Assembly: GCF_000143415.4 (NCBI RefSeq)
Contig: NW_003314332.1
Span: 57,667-121,666 of the forward strand
Direction of reading: 5' to 3'
Source of the DNA: Selaginella moellendorffii
Taxonomy: Eukaryota > Streptophyta > Lycopodiopsida > Selaginellales > Selaginellaceae
Length of the DNA stretch: 64,000 nt
The notes beneath the pieces were generated by a model that made no database searches, was not told where the DNA came from, and saw only the letters and a list, made by a program, of their open reading frames with translations. The translations under genes and the position numbers were made by a program. Of the stretch, positions 23,639 through 33,828 are shown piece after piece; the first letter of the stretch is position 1, and every line of letters starts with the position of its first letter.

Positions 23639-24665
23639 TGTAAACAACCAAAGAACACAACTCGAAAGACAATCTATAAGAGTTTAAATACAAAAAAAAA
23701 TGGCCCATGAATAAAATGCAACCTTTTTTTCTAATTGGTTAAAAGTCTTGAAATATTTAAGGTTAAGTGACCTTGAGTTTGAGTAGTACTGGGCTGAATG
23801 ACCTTCCAGAAAATCTAAATTCCAAAACTTTATATTTGGCATTTGGTATAAGAGAGGTCTTGGGTTTGACTCTTGGTTGGCTAGAGGAATCATAACATAT
23901 GTTAAAATTGACATTTGGCGGGTCTAATTTACTTCCGGCTAAACTTGACCTAAGGGGTAGAGTGTCAAAAGATCAATGCTCGAAAGAAAGTTGTGGCTTT
24001 AAGCTTCCATTCATGAAAGTGTGAATTTATAGAGAAGTATAGTGGATTGTAAACAAAAAAGTAGGGCTCTCAAAAGAGTTGTGGCTTTTAGTTTTCATTC
24101 ATGAACACGTGAACTTGTAAAGAAGCATGGTGAATTTTAAACAAAAGAGTAGAGCTTGAGAGAGAGTTGTAGATTTTAGCTTTTATTTATAAGAGCATGA
24201 ACTTGCAATGAAGCATGATAGATTGTAAATAACTAAAAAAAACAACTTGAGAAATGATTCGTAAGGGCAAAGAAAACATGGTGGATTATAAATAACTAAA
24301 GAGAATACTCAAAAGGTGATCCATAAGAATTTAAAGAAGTGTGGTAGATTCTAAGCAACCAAAGAAAATAACACATAAAAATGCTTTATAACGGTTTAAA
24401 TACAAAGGGAAATAACTTATGAACACAAAAGTGCACCCCCTTTTCTAATTGGTTAAGGGTCTTAGGATATTTAGTGTCAAATTCTATATAGAGTCTGAAT
24501 AAAAGTTTAAAGAAATGTGGTAGATTGTAAGCAACCAAAGAAAATAACACAAAAAAATACTTCATAAGGGTTTAAATACAAAGGGAAATAACTTATGAAC
24601 AAGAGTGCACCCCCTTTTGTAATTGGTTAAGGGTTTTGGGATATTTATTATCAAATTCTATATGG
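23639..24665 (+). mobile_element. Degenerate Cassandra and tandem array derived from it
   Basis: A Cassandra LTR (23639 to about 23833) is followed by a damaged primer site (TTGGTATAAGAG) and internal sequence. From about 23977 the internal segment with gttgtggctttaagc is repeated three times at about 80-bp spacing (about 23977, 24066, 24146). Truncated LTR starts (tgtaaataact, tataaataact, ctaagcaacc, tgtaagcaacc) then alternate with the gtggtagatt motif up to about 24665. The intact element at 30351-30943 has one copy of each part, so this is a Cassandra-derived tandem array, probably formed by unequal recombination. Confidence 0.7.
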
Positions 24666-24669
24666 GGTA

Positions 24670-25183
24670 GACATCTAAATAGATTTTTCCTCTACTAGAA
24701 TGGGTTCCATTAGCAAACTAAAGCTAAAGATCCTAGCACAAACTCGAAGTCCAGACACATCAAAATTCAATGTTCAATTGTTTGATGTCATTGAAGTTCA
24801 AATTCTTGAGGGAATGAGCAAGCCTATGCTGGGGAATGGTCTTAATAGGCTATAGTGAGACCATTAACGGACACATGGAATAATATTATTCGAGGATGAG
24901 AGCGGTTGAATGAATATAAAACACATGGCTAAAAAGGTCATATATAAGATGTTGATTTTGTTTCTAGGGTTCTAGGGTTTTTTATGCCAACACCATGAGG
25001 CTGTCAAATTCTCCAAGCAAAAGCAAATTTGAGGCATGGTAGCTAGATTGATCCAAATTTGCTCCTTGTGCAGAGTTTGCCCTTATTTTCATGGTTTTCT
25101 CTAGATTTCTTAGTTTTTCCTTCTCAATCCTATCAATTTTATCTATCTATAGATGGATCCTCCTTCTTTTGATCTAGGATTAT
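24670..25183. other. Unassigned DNA left of element B
   Basis: No gene seen. The insertion site of element B (cctaa) ends this stretch, and the same DNA resumes at 33603. Confidence 0.5.
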
Positions 25184-25188
25184 CCTAA

Positions 25189-26897
25189 TGTAAGCGACTA
25201 AATTTTCCATTCTACTTTAGTCACTTAACCACACCTCCAACCACTTGGAGGAGTCTCATTCACAACCTCCCTCAGTCCAATTCAGGACTTGGGATTTGCT
25301 AGCCCCAAGAATGGCATCCATGCCACTCCACACTTGCACCTGGTCCAAGTGCTCCACATGTCCAGTCCCAAGACCGACACCCAAAGGTACCACTGACATC
25401 TCGGCCCGTTACGCTAAGGCCATGCCCATTCACCTTTGCTGCACTAGTGGTCTAATACCACTTGCATCACCATCCCGTCTCTCCAAGACTGGGCCATCTG
25501 TCCACGAGTGGTCATCCTGGATCCACTCCTTAGCATCCTTAGGATGCCCACAGACCTGGGGAATCGCCTTCCCCAAAGTCCCTTTGTCAGTTCCTACCAA
25601 GTCCCTTTCTACCCCTGGCCGTGTTTGCCAACACTGCCACTGGATCGAGGCCCACAGGCCCGACCACTAAGTCCCATGGTCCTCTGGGACTTCCTCACCA
25701 CACGACTGTGTCCTTGGTCACTACCCCAGAGGACTGCTCCTCTTCCTTTCCACAGTCTAGGCCTTTGGGACAACATTTCGGAACACCATGGCCTTACGCG
25801 AGCCACCTAGGTACTCTCCCCGCCTTTCGCCTTTAGGTGCTCTAGCCATGGGCTTAGAGCGAGGTTCCGTTGAGCCGCGCCTGGTATCCAAGTAGGTAGT
25901 GCCACCCACACTTGGACTGGGAGCTTCGGCCAGTCGATCTCCTGGGGGAACTAGAGCCGGCTCTTGAACACTTCACCAAGCTACCCCGCTTGTCGGTCCG
26001 TGTTCACTTTAGTCTTGGACTTCCCAGTGGGCAGCTCATCACCCAACACTGGGTCTGGCCTCCCTGGGCCAAACTGGCCTTTCCTGGCTAAACTGGCTCC
26101 ACTGCAGTCCTCCCCCTACTATACTTTTGGAGCTCACCAAACCCCCCAGGGTCTGGGAGACGAACGCTTTGGGCTTTCACCCTCTCAGACTCGAACTCGG
26201 ACTCGGACTCGGACTCGGACTCGGACTCGGACTCGGACTCGGACTCGGGCTCGGTCTCAGCCTTGGCCTCGGTCTCGGTCTCGGTCCCGGTCTCGGTCCC
26301 GGTCTCCGTCGCAGTCTCGGTCTTGGTCCCGGTCTCGGTCTCGACCTCGGACTCCATCTCGGACTCCATCTCAGGCTCCGTCTCGGACTCCATCTCGGAC
26401 TCCGTCTCGGTCCATCTCGGACTCCATCTCGGGTCCATCTCGGACTCCGTCTCGGTCCACCTCGGACTCCATCTCGGACTCCATCTCGGGTCCATCTCAG
26501 ACTCCATCTCGGACTCCATCTCGGGTCCATCTCGGACTCCGTCTCGGTCCACCTCGGACTCCACTTCGGGTCCATCTCGGACTCCATATCGGACTCCATA
26601 TCGGACTCCACTTCGGACTCCATATCAGACTCCACTTCGGGTCCATCTCAGACTCCATCTTGGACACTTCCACGTGTCATGTGTTGGTCCCTTTTGGGTC
26701 CCTTTTTGGAGCCTTGCTTATTGCTCGCTTCGTGCTCGCTCCTTGAGCACTTTGTTGGGAGTTCCACTCCCGCTCTCGACCTTCCAAGTCAGAGCTTTTA
26801 GTCCAAACGTGTTACTCTCGTTTGGCTTTCGCTTCGGCCATTACCACGTGGCACCCTTCTGGCTCCACTTTGGGGCCGAGGGATTTTGTGTCTCACA
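25189..26897 (-). repeat. Left LTR of element B (3' LTR in element sense)
   Basis: On the plus strand it starts TGTAAGCGACTAAATT and ends GTGTCTCACA. It contains the CTCGGA-type satellite block at about 26185-26665. It matches the right LTR almost base for base outside that block. Confidence 0.92.
26185..26665. repeat. CTCGGA hexamer and CTCGGACTCCAT satellite in left LTR of B
   Basis: About nine perfect copies of the hexamer actcgg (26197-26250) pass into CGGTCTCGGTCC-type units and then into 12-21-bp units of ctcggactccat and ctcgggtccat. Long frames across this block on both strands (Arg-Thr, Leu-Gly, Ser-Asp repeats) are artefacts of the repeat. Confidence 0.9.
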
Positions 26898-29800
26898 ACT
26901 CCACCACCCATAGACAAAGTTCGATGTCCTTATCAAACGGTAAACCATTTTATAAAGTAACACCCGCATGTGTTACCATTTCCATCCTTGGCACCTAGCC
27001 AATATTTGTCAATGGTTTGATATTGAAGGCTCACCATGCCTTCTCCATATTCGTCAATGGTTTGACACCAAAGGCTCCCCATGCCTTGCCCATCCTCTAA
27101 GGAGGATAGTCTCTCCAACTTAGAGACTCACTTGACCACCTGGGGTGGGTTGCTCCTTTTTATTGGTTCAGTTCTCGCTAAACCCGTTAGAGACACCCTC
27201 TCTAACTCAGTTCCACTACTCATTCTTGAGTAGTCACCGATTCCATTGATCTACCTTTGCACTTTGGAATGTTTACTTTTGACTTCTTGAAGTCAATTTC
27301 CTAGGTGTCTCTGACACCTTGCCTTGCACATTTTGTGCAACTCCACTTCCCTTCCTAGGAAGTTCTCTACTCGAGGGCACCCTCATCCCCTTTTCTATTT
27401 TTGTGCCACCATTGGCATTACGTTCCATTTATCATTATTTGTGCTAGGGCTGTCCACGGCCCTATCTTTTGGCTCCTTAGTTGCTCCCTCACTTGGAGCC
27501 TTTCCTTTGCTAAATTGGAGCACTAAGCTTTATTTCATTAAAGTGGGATTTATTCAGTAAAGTGGGACATTAATTAGCATGTGTCCACATGCCATTTCCT
27601 AGTACTTAATTAATATTTATTAATATTTCTATCAGTTTTTTAATTTATTTTTTTATATTTCACAATATTATAACACAAAATCATATGAAAAGTTTTTAAT
27701 TTATAAATTATAAAGTTAAAACTTCAATTTTTTATTGTTGTTATAAAAATGGCATGTGGCCACACACTATAAGTGGGATAATGAAAAGTCCCACTTTAAC
27801 GAAATAAAGCATCACTTGGGAATCCATCCTTGGAAGTCCACTTCTTTTTCCGCAATCCGTTAGCATCAAACACATTAGTGTTCCTTGGCTAACTTTGCCA
27901 CTTGGATTATTTCCAATGGATTCCACGGCCCTATCTTGGGCACGCGTCTTTTACTCCTATCCTTGATTATTGTACTTAACAACATCGGATCATTACCTCC
28001 ATTCTCGAGGTATCCTCTTGATTCCATAGCAAAGACTTTACTTTGCCAAGTCCAAAGGGTGCTCACCCCTAGTACGTCACTTTAGCATTTTCTGCTGTGG
28101 GCTCTATCCATGGCCCAACTTTTGAGACCCTCCCTTGGATCTTTCATAGAGGCCACTTTCCTCGGACTTACTATGCCATAGCCGTGACATAGCTCATTTC
28201 CCATAGGTGCTCTTCCCACTTGGTCACCTTGACCAAGCCACACCATTATCAGTAGTTCAAATCAACACTTTGAACTAGGAATCATATCCTTTAACCCAAA
28301 CAAAGACCTTGTCCTTGTTTAGCCACAAGATCACCTAGTGATCTCATCTTGACCCCTTAATAGGTCTACCAATAGGGACTAGGTCTTCCAGACCTTACTA
28401 AGTTGTTGACTATGACCCCGGGGGCATCCCCCACACTTGGCGGTGCGCCCAAGCCAGCCCTTCCGGCCAAGGATCCATAGCAACTGAGATTGGGTGTCCC
28501 CATCTCATTCACCACGTCCTTGGTGCCTTTTGCACCAAAGTGATCAAGTTAGATATGCCGAGCTTTCACTCTAAGCAATCTAACCGTGCATCACGACTCC
28601 GAGGCATCCCTCGCTTGGCGGTGTGCCCAAATCAGTCTCCACACTGAGAGTCTATGACCACCAAAATATGAGTGTCCTCATATTCCAAACCGCCCTAGTG
28701 AGTTGGGACTCGAACCCAAGCACTAGAGGGTCGGGACTCGAACCCAACCTCCGTATATGCATCTACGGACGGCATCACCCAGGATGCCTAGCGTGACTCC
28801 CCACGCCGGTGCACCAACTTATACTCAAAGCGCGCTATAGATCACAGCTTAAGAACCTAGTTCCTCCACACTGCCAAGTCCTCTTACTTGACAAGTCTGT
28901 GATCATGCATGGACTCCTCCATGCTTGGCCCCATGGCCCACCCTTTTTGAAGTTATCACCTTCAACTAGGGTATTTGTTCCCCTGACTTGCTAATCTCGC
29001 TTTGGCAAGTCCTCCGACCATTGTAACATGGTTCTTGCACAAGCGTGAAAGCCCTTGATCATCGACTTTTGTTCAAAGCCCTCTCTTTGAACACTCGGGA
29101 ATTACTTCCCTAACTTTGATAGCCTTGCCTCATGGCAAGCTTCAAGACCATGCTTCTGCTGCGCCACTCTGATTTCGCGCGTTCCTTGAACCATTTACGC
29201 TTGGCCTTTCTAGGTACTAAGCTACCTAGAATCATCTTTGGGAACCTTGAAGGAACTTTGTCCTTTAGCTTGCTAAGGCCTCCCTTTTTGCAAGCTTTCC
29301 AATTACCATATAGTCTAACATGGACAATTCCATATTTTAAACTCTCCATAGCATCACGGTTGCTAGTGGCAACACCCTCGAGCCCCCACTTGATTCTCCA
29401 CTCTCAGCTGGCATAACCAACCTTGGTTATGCCCTTCGATTCCTATGGTTCGATTCTACCCCCTTACTTCTTGCTTTTGGCTTCACACCTTTCCTTTGGT
29501 CATTCTCCTCCAGACCAGGAGGATAGTTTTGCACTTTCTATCATGCCTTAGCAAGTATTCTTAGGGATGAACCTACCCGATAGCCTAGGGAGTGGTTCCT
29601 CAATCCAGGTATGCTCACCCTATAATCCCACACACCGAGATTACGTTGTTGCTTATGGGCCTTTACATGCCCATCGCTAGCCTTGCCAAAATTCCATTTT
29701 TGGCTTTGTCCAATTCAAGTAGACAGTCTTCTCCTGTCTCCGCCACCTTGGACATTTGGATAGCACCTTCTATCCATCATTCGTTAGGGACTTAGTCCCT

Positions 29801-30345
29801 TGGGCCTTATCTATTGCCCTCGCGACATCAAACACCACCTCCTGGTGTTCTAGAGTGTTCAGGTGTCCCAATGACGGCTTCCTTGACAATGAGTATTTCC
29901 TTTCATGACATTGACTTACTATATCGCAACATAAGCAATTTATCCCCCGTGAGGGTATATCTAACTTCTTTATACCATTAAGAAGTCTTGGGTAGCTACC
30001 TTTTACCCGTTTAACCAATTATCTTGCACCTTTTGCTTAGTTGCCCCATAGCTGTCAAGTCCTACAACTCATTGCTTGGTGCTTCCACACCTCCATCATT
30101 ATCTGGGTCACCACACTCCAATCGCATGCCTTCCGGCTTAGGCCTTGCCATTCCCACTTCCGTTGGGATTCCCTTGGCAAGGGGTTCTTATGAACCCACC
30201 ATCATAACCTCAAGGTATCACACCTTGGCACATTTGGTGTCTCCACACCATTGGCCCAACGAGCCTATCGTTATGACACTACTTATTAGTGTCTAGGTCT
30301 TTGCCAAGACCAATATAGTTGTGCCTTATGCTAACTATCCGTTAG
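26898..30345. other. Internal region of element B, left part, no coding capacity
   Basis: Moderate GC, unlike the AT-rich surroundings. I found no conserved protein motif in six frames. Two related segments with cttggcggtg (about 28430-28470 and 28600-28640) form a diverged internal repeat. The region ends at the Cassandra insertion. Confidence 0.6.
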
Positions 30346-30350
30346 CACTG

Positions 30351-30544
30351 TGTAAGCTCCTGAGTTTGGACTTCCCGGGAGGTCACCCATCCCAGTACTA
30401 TTCAAACCCAAGGAAGCTTAACTCCAACTATCCCAAGACCCTTAACCGATTAGAAAAGGGGGTGCACTCTTGTTCATGGGCCCTTTCCCTCTATATTTGA
30501 ACCCCATGGATCGTCTCTCGAGCCGTTCCCTTTGGTTGCTTACA
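30351..30544 (-). repeat. Cassandra LTR (left)
   Basis: TGTAAGCTCC to GGTTGCTTACA on the plus strand; includes the 5S-like stretch at 30364-30425. Confidence 0.95.
30364..30425 (-). promoter_or_regulatory. 5S-rRNA-like RNA polymerase III promoter region
   Basis: On the minus strand this contains gatgggtgacctcccggg and ggagttaagcttccttggg, the equivalents of the C-box and A-box regions of plant 5S rRNA genes. In Cassandra this region is known to keep the 5S internal promoter. The same sequence is in the other LTR at 30763-30824. It is too short and too diverged outside these boxes to be a 5S gene. Confidence 0.75.
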
Positions 30545-30749
30545 ATCCACCACGCTTCCTTGCAAGTTCACGCCCTCGTGAACGGAAGCTGAGAGCCGCA
30601 ACTCTCCTGAGAGCCTCGCTCTCTTGACACCCTACCCCTCGGGTCGAGCCCAGTGGGAGCAAACTGGACCAGCCAGATGTCAATCAATATGTGGTGTGAT
30701 TCCCCTAGCCAACCAACAGAGTCGGACCCGAGACCGCTCTGATACCAAA

Positions 30750-30943
30750 TGTAAGCTCCTGAGTTTGGACTTCCCGGGAGGTCACCCATCCCAGTACTAT
30801 TCAAACCCAAGGAAGCTTAACTCCAACTATCCCAAGACCCTTAACCGATTAGAAAAGGGGGTGCACTCTTGTTCATGGGCCCTTTCCCTCTATATTTGAA
30901 CCCCATGGATCATCTCTCGAGCCGTTCCCTTTGGTTGCTTACA
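30750..30943 (-). repeat. Cassandra LTR (right)
   Basis: Second LTR of the intact copy, 194 bp, 5' LTR in element sense; the primer site lies just inside it. Confidence 0.95.
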
Positions 30944-30948
30944 CACTG

Positions 30949-31887
30949 CACCATAGAGGTCACACACAACTTTGTTTCAAAGTTGTTTTCTTTTGGGAAC
31001 ACCCTTCCCACGACTTTAGCATGGCACATTTTGCCATCGATGAGATACCCTCTGTTCTCATCCTTGGATCCTATGATCCCCCCCATCCTTCGTGGGGTAC
31101 CATACACCTCAGTCCAAATGCTTCCATCAATCCTTTAGGATTATTCCTTGACTCTATTGGAGTCATCCAGTGTTTTGGACTTTGTCATCCGAGGACCCAT
31201 GAGGTCCTACCTTTGAGGTGCCAGCTCACTGGAATACAACTTCTTGTATTCAGGTCCTACTCACAAGGACCATCTTTGCAAGTGTTACTCTGACACTTGA
31301 TTTGTTCTCTTGGGGCAACCTTTTGCCTTTTAGGACCACTTGTCCATGTGATGAGAATACCAACTCATCCTCTAAGTACATCCCCAACTCCTTGGGTTGT
31401 TCCAGCATTTATCAAGGGTAACCTCAGCTACCATTTCGAGGACTTATGTCCTCTCCTATATTTGACCTCCCATGGTCATCAATTCCAGTCTCAAAGTTAT
31501 GAGCACCGGCCTCAACTATATGAGGGTAAACTTGTGACTCCTTTATTATTTTGGAGTCTACATCTTTCCCGTGATCCCAATTATAGTTGTTTACCACAAC
31601 TACGTTAGCCCGTTTGCTGCATCAAACGCTCATCTGGATCACATCCTCAGCTCTCTGAGGAAACCTTATACTGTTCCCAAGATCCCAAAGTCGTTCTATT
31701 ATTGGCCCTTTTCTATCCACTACATCATGCCCAAGTTCACGCATGAACTTGAGTGGAGAGCCATGTCCTCTCGACATGCTACTCCTCAAGGATAGGCCCA
31801 CTCCTAGGACCTTCCAATGCCAACATCAATGGTGATATACTTGAGCACCAATAAAAGTCGGACTAAGGAATAGCTCCGATACCAAGT
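30949..31887 (-). other. 5' internal leader of element B with primer binding site
   Basis: Next to the right LTR the minus strand starts with a PBS of iMet type (31873-31885). The following 500 bp is closely matched by the leader of element C (42086-42585), which shows both belong to one family. No open frame of Gag type is present; short frames are not conserved between B and C. Confidence 0.7.
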
Positions 31888-33597
31888 TGTAAGCGACTAA
31901 ATTTTCCATTCTACTTTAGTCACTTAACCACACCTCCGACCACTTGGAGGAGTCTCATTCACAACCTCCCTTAGTCCAATTCAGGACTTGGGATTTGCTA
32001 GCCCCAAGAATGGCATCCATGCCACTCCACACTTGCACCTGGTCCAAGTGCTCCATGTGTCCGGTCCCAAGACCGACACCCAAAGGTACCACTGACATCT
32101 CGGCCCGTTACGCTAAGGCCATGCCCATTCACCTTTGCTGCACTAGTGGTCTAATACCACTTGCATCACCATCCCGTCTCTCCAAGACTGGGCCATCTGT
32201 CCACGAGTGGTCATCCTGGATCCACTCCTTAGCATCCTTAGGATGCCCACAGACTTGGGGAATCGCCTTCCCCAAAGTCCCTTTGTCAGTTCCTACCAAG
32301 TCCCTTTCTACCCCTGGCCGTGTTTGCCAACACTGCCACTGGATCGAGGCCCACAGGCCCGACTACTAAGTCCCATGGTCCTTTGGGACTTCCTCACCAC
32401 ACGACTGTGTCCTTGGTCACTACCCCAGAGGACTGCTCCTCTTCCTTTCCACAGTCTAGGCCTTTGGGACAACATTTCGGAACACTATGGCCTTACGCGA
32501 GCCACCTGGGTACTCTCCCCGCCTTTCGCCTTTAGGTGCTCTAGCCATGGGCTTAGAGCGAGGTTCCGTTGAGCCGCGCCTGGTATCCAAGTAGGTAGTG
32601 CCACCCACACTTGGACTGGGAGCATCGGCCAGTCGATCTCCCGGGGGAACTAGAGCCGACTCTTGAACACTTCACCAAGCTACCCCGCTTGTCGGTCCGT
32701 ATTCACTCTAGTCTTGGACTTCCCAGTGGTCAGTTCATCACCCAACACTGGGTCTGGCCTCCCTGGGCCAAACTGGCCTTTCCTGGCTAAACTGGCTCCA
32801 CTGCAGTCCTCCCCCTACTATACTTTTGGAGCTCACCAAACCCCCCAGGGTCTGGGAGACGAACGCTTTGGGCTTTCACCCTCTCAGACTCGAACTCGGA
32901 CTCGGACTCGGACTCGGACTCGGACTCGGACTCGGACTCGGACTCGGACTCGGACTCGGACTCGGGCTCGGACTCGGTCTCAGCCTTGGCCTCGGTCTCG
33001 GTCTCGGTCCCGGTCTCGGTCCCGGTCTCGGTCCCGGTCTCGGTCGCGGTCTCGGTCTCGGTCCCGGTCTCGGTCTCGACCTCGGACTCCATCTCGGATT
33101 CCATCTCGGACTCCGTCTCGGTCCATCTTGGACTCCATCTCGGAGTCCATCTTGGACTCCGTCTCGGTCCACCTCGGACTCCATCTCGGACTCCATCTCG
33201 GGTCCATCTCGGACTCCATCTCGGGTCCATCTCGGACTCCGTCTCGGTCCACCTCAGACTCCACTTCGGGTCCATCTCGGACTCCATATCGGACTCCATC
33301 TCAGACTCCACTTCGGACTCCATATCGGACTCCACTTCAGGTCCATCTCGGACTCCATCTCGGACACTTCCACGTGTCATGTGTTGGTACCTTTTGGGTC
33401 CCTTTTTGGAGCCTTGCTTATTGCTCGCTTCGTGCTCGCTCCTTGAGCACTTTGTTGGGAGTTCCACTCCCGCTCTCGACCTTCCAAGTCAGAGCTTTTA
33501 GTCCAAACATGTTACGCTCGTTTGGCTTTCGCTTCGGCCACTACCACGTGGCACCCTTCCGGCTCCACTTTGGGGCCGAGGGATTTTGTGTCTCACA
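31888..33597 (-). repeat. Right LTR of element B (5' LTR in element sense)
   Basis: 1,710 bp from TGTAAGCG to TCTCACA on the plus strand. Its satellite block (32885-33365) has more perfect actcgg hexamers than the left LTR (about 13 against 9) but fewer of the longer units, so the satellite has changed since insertion or during replication. Confidence 0.92.
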
Positions 33598-33828
33598 CCT
33601 AAAACACAGTGATCTTGTTGAGAATATAACTCTTTTTTGAATTCAATTCTCTAGTTTTTTTGGAGCTTGGGTAGGTTTTGAGTTCACGACTTCTCAAACA
33701 CAAGGAAACATTGGTTCATCCCGAACCAACATCTTTTCATTTTTCAAATTTTGATTTAATCTATATTTCCAAGTAAATTCGACCAATAAAATGCAAATAT
33801 AAATATAGATCTGAACACTAAAAGCAAT

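Larger units (their letters stand above)
30351..30943 (-). mobile_element. Intact Cassandra TRIM retrotransposon
   Basis: 593 bp with two 194-bp LTRs (30351-30544 and 30750-30943) that differ at about one site, flanked by cactg on both sides (30346-30350 and 30944-30948). The internal region is only 205 bp and has a canonical tRNA-iMet primer site on the minus strand (TGGTATCAGAGC, 30736-30747). Each LTR carries a stretch matching the reverse complement of plant 5S rRNA (30364-30425 and 30763-30824), the hallmark of Cassandra. It encodes no protein and depends on other elements for reverse transcription and integration. It is nested in element B and is young. Confidence 0.95.
25189..33597 (-). 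mobile_element. Element B: non-coding LTR retrotransposon (LARD-like)
   Basis: Complete element of 8,409 bp with 5-bp duplication cctaa (25184-25188 and 33598-33602). Its two long LTRs (1,709 and 1,710 bp) are nearly identical, so the insertion is recent. A tRNA-iMet-type primer site on the minus strand at 31873-31885 (TTGGTATCGGAGC) fixes the orientation. The internal region (26898-31887, including a 593-bp Cassandra) has no frame above about 120 codons and no Gag, protease, RT or integrase motif on either strand. With intact ends, a primer site and no coding capacity, it fits the definition of a large retrotransposon derivative, which must borrow proteins from a partner. Element D shares the primer site, the adjacent ttcctcagt-like sequence and the LTR satellite, and could be related to that partner. 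Confidence 0.85.

Noticed and set aside
25964-26913. Long plus- and minus-strand frames rich in Arg-Thr, Leu-Gly, Ser-Asp or Met-Glu-Ser (also 32663-33640 and 40592-41363)
   Set aside because: They are translations of the CTCGGA-type satellite inside the LTRs of B and C. All frames on both strands are open there because of the repeat.
30351-30943. Functional 5S rRNA gene
   Set aside because: Only the internal promoter part matches 5S rRNA; the unit has LTR ends, a primer site and a target duplication, so it is Cassandra.
27324-31138. Genes in the internal region of element B
   Set aside because: Frames of 60-120 codons are scattered on both strands without motifs and are not conserved between B and C.
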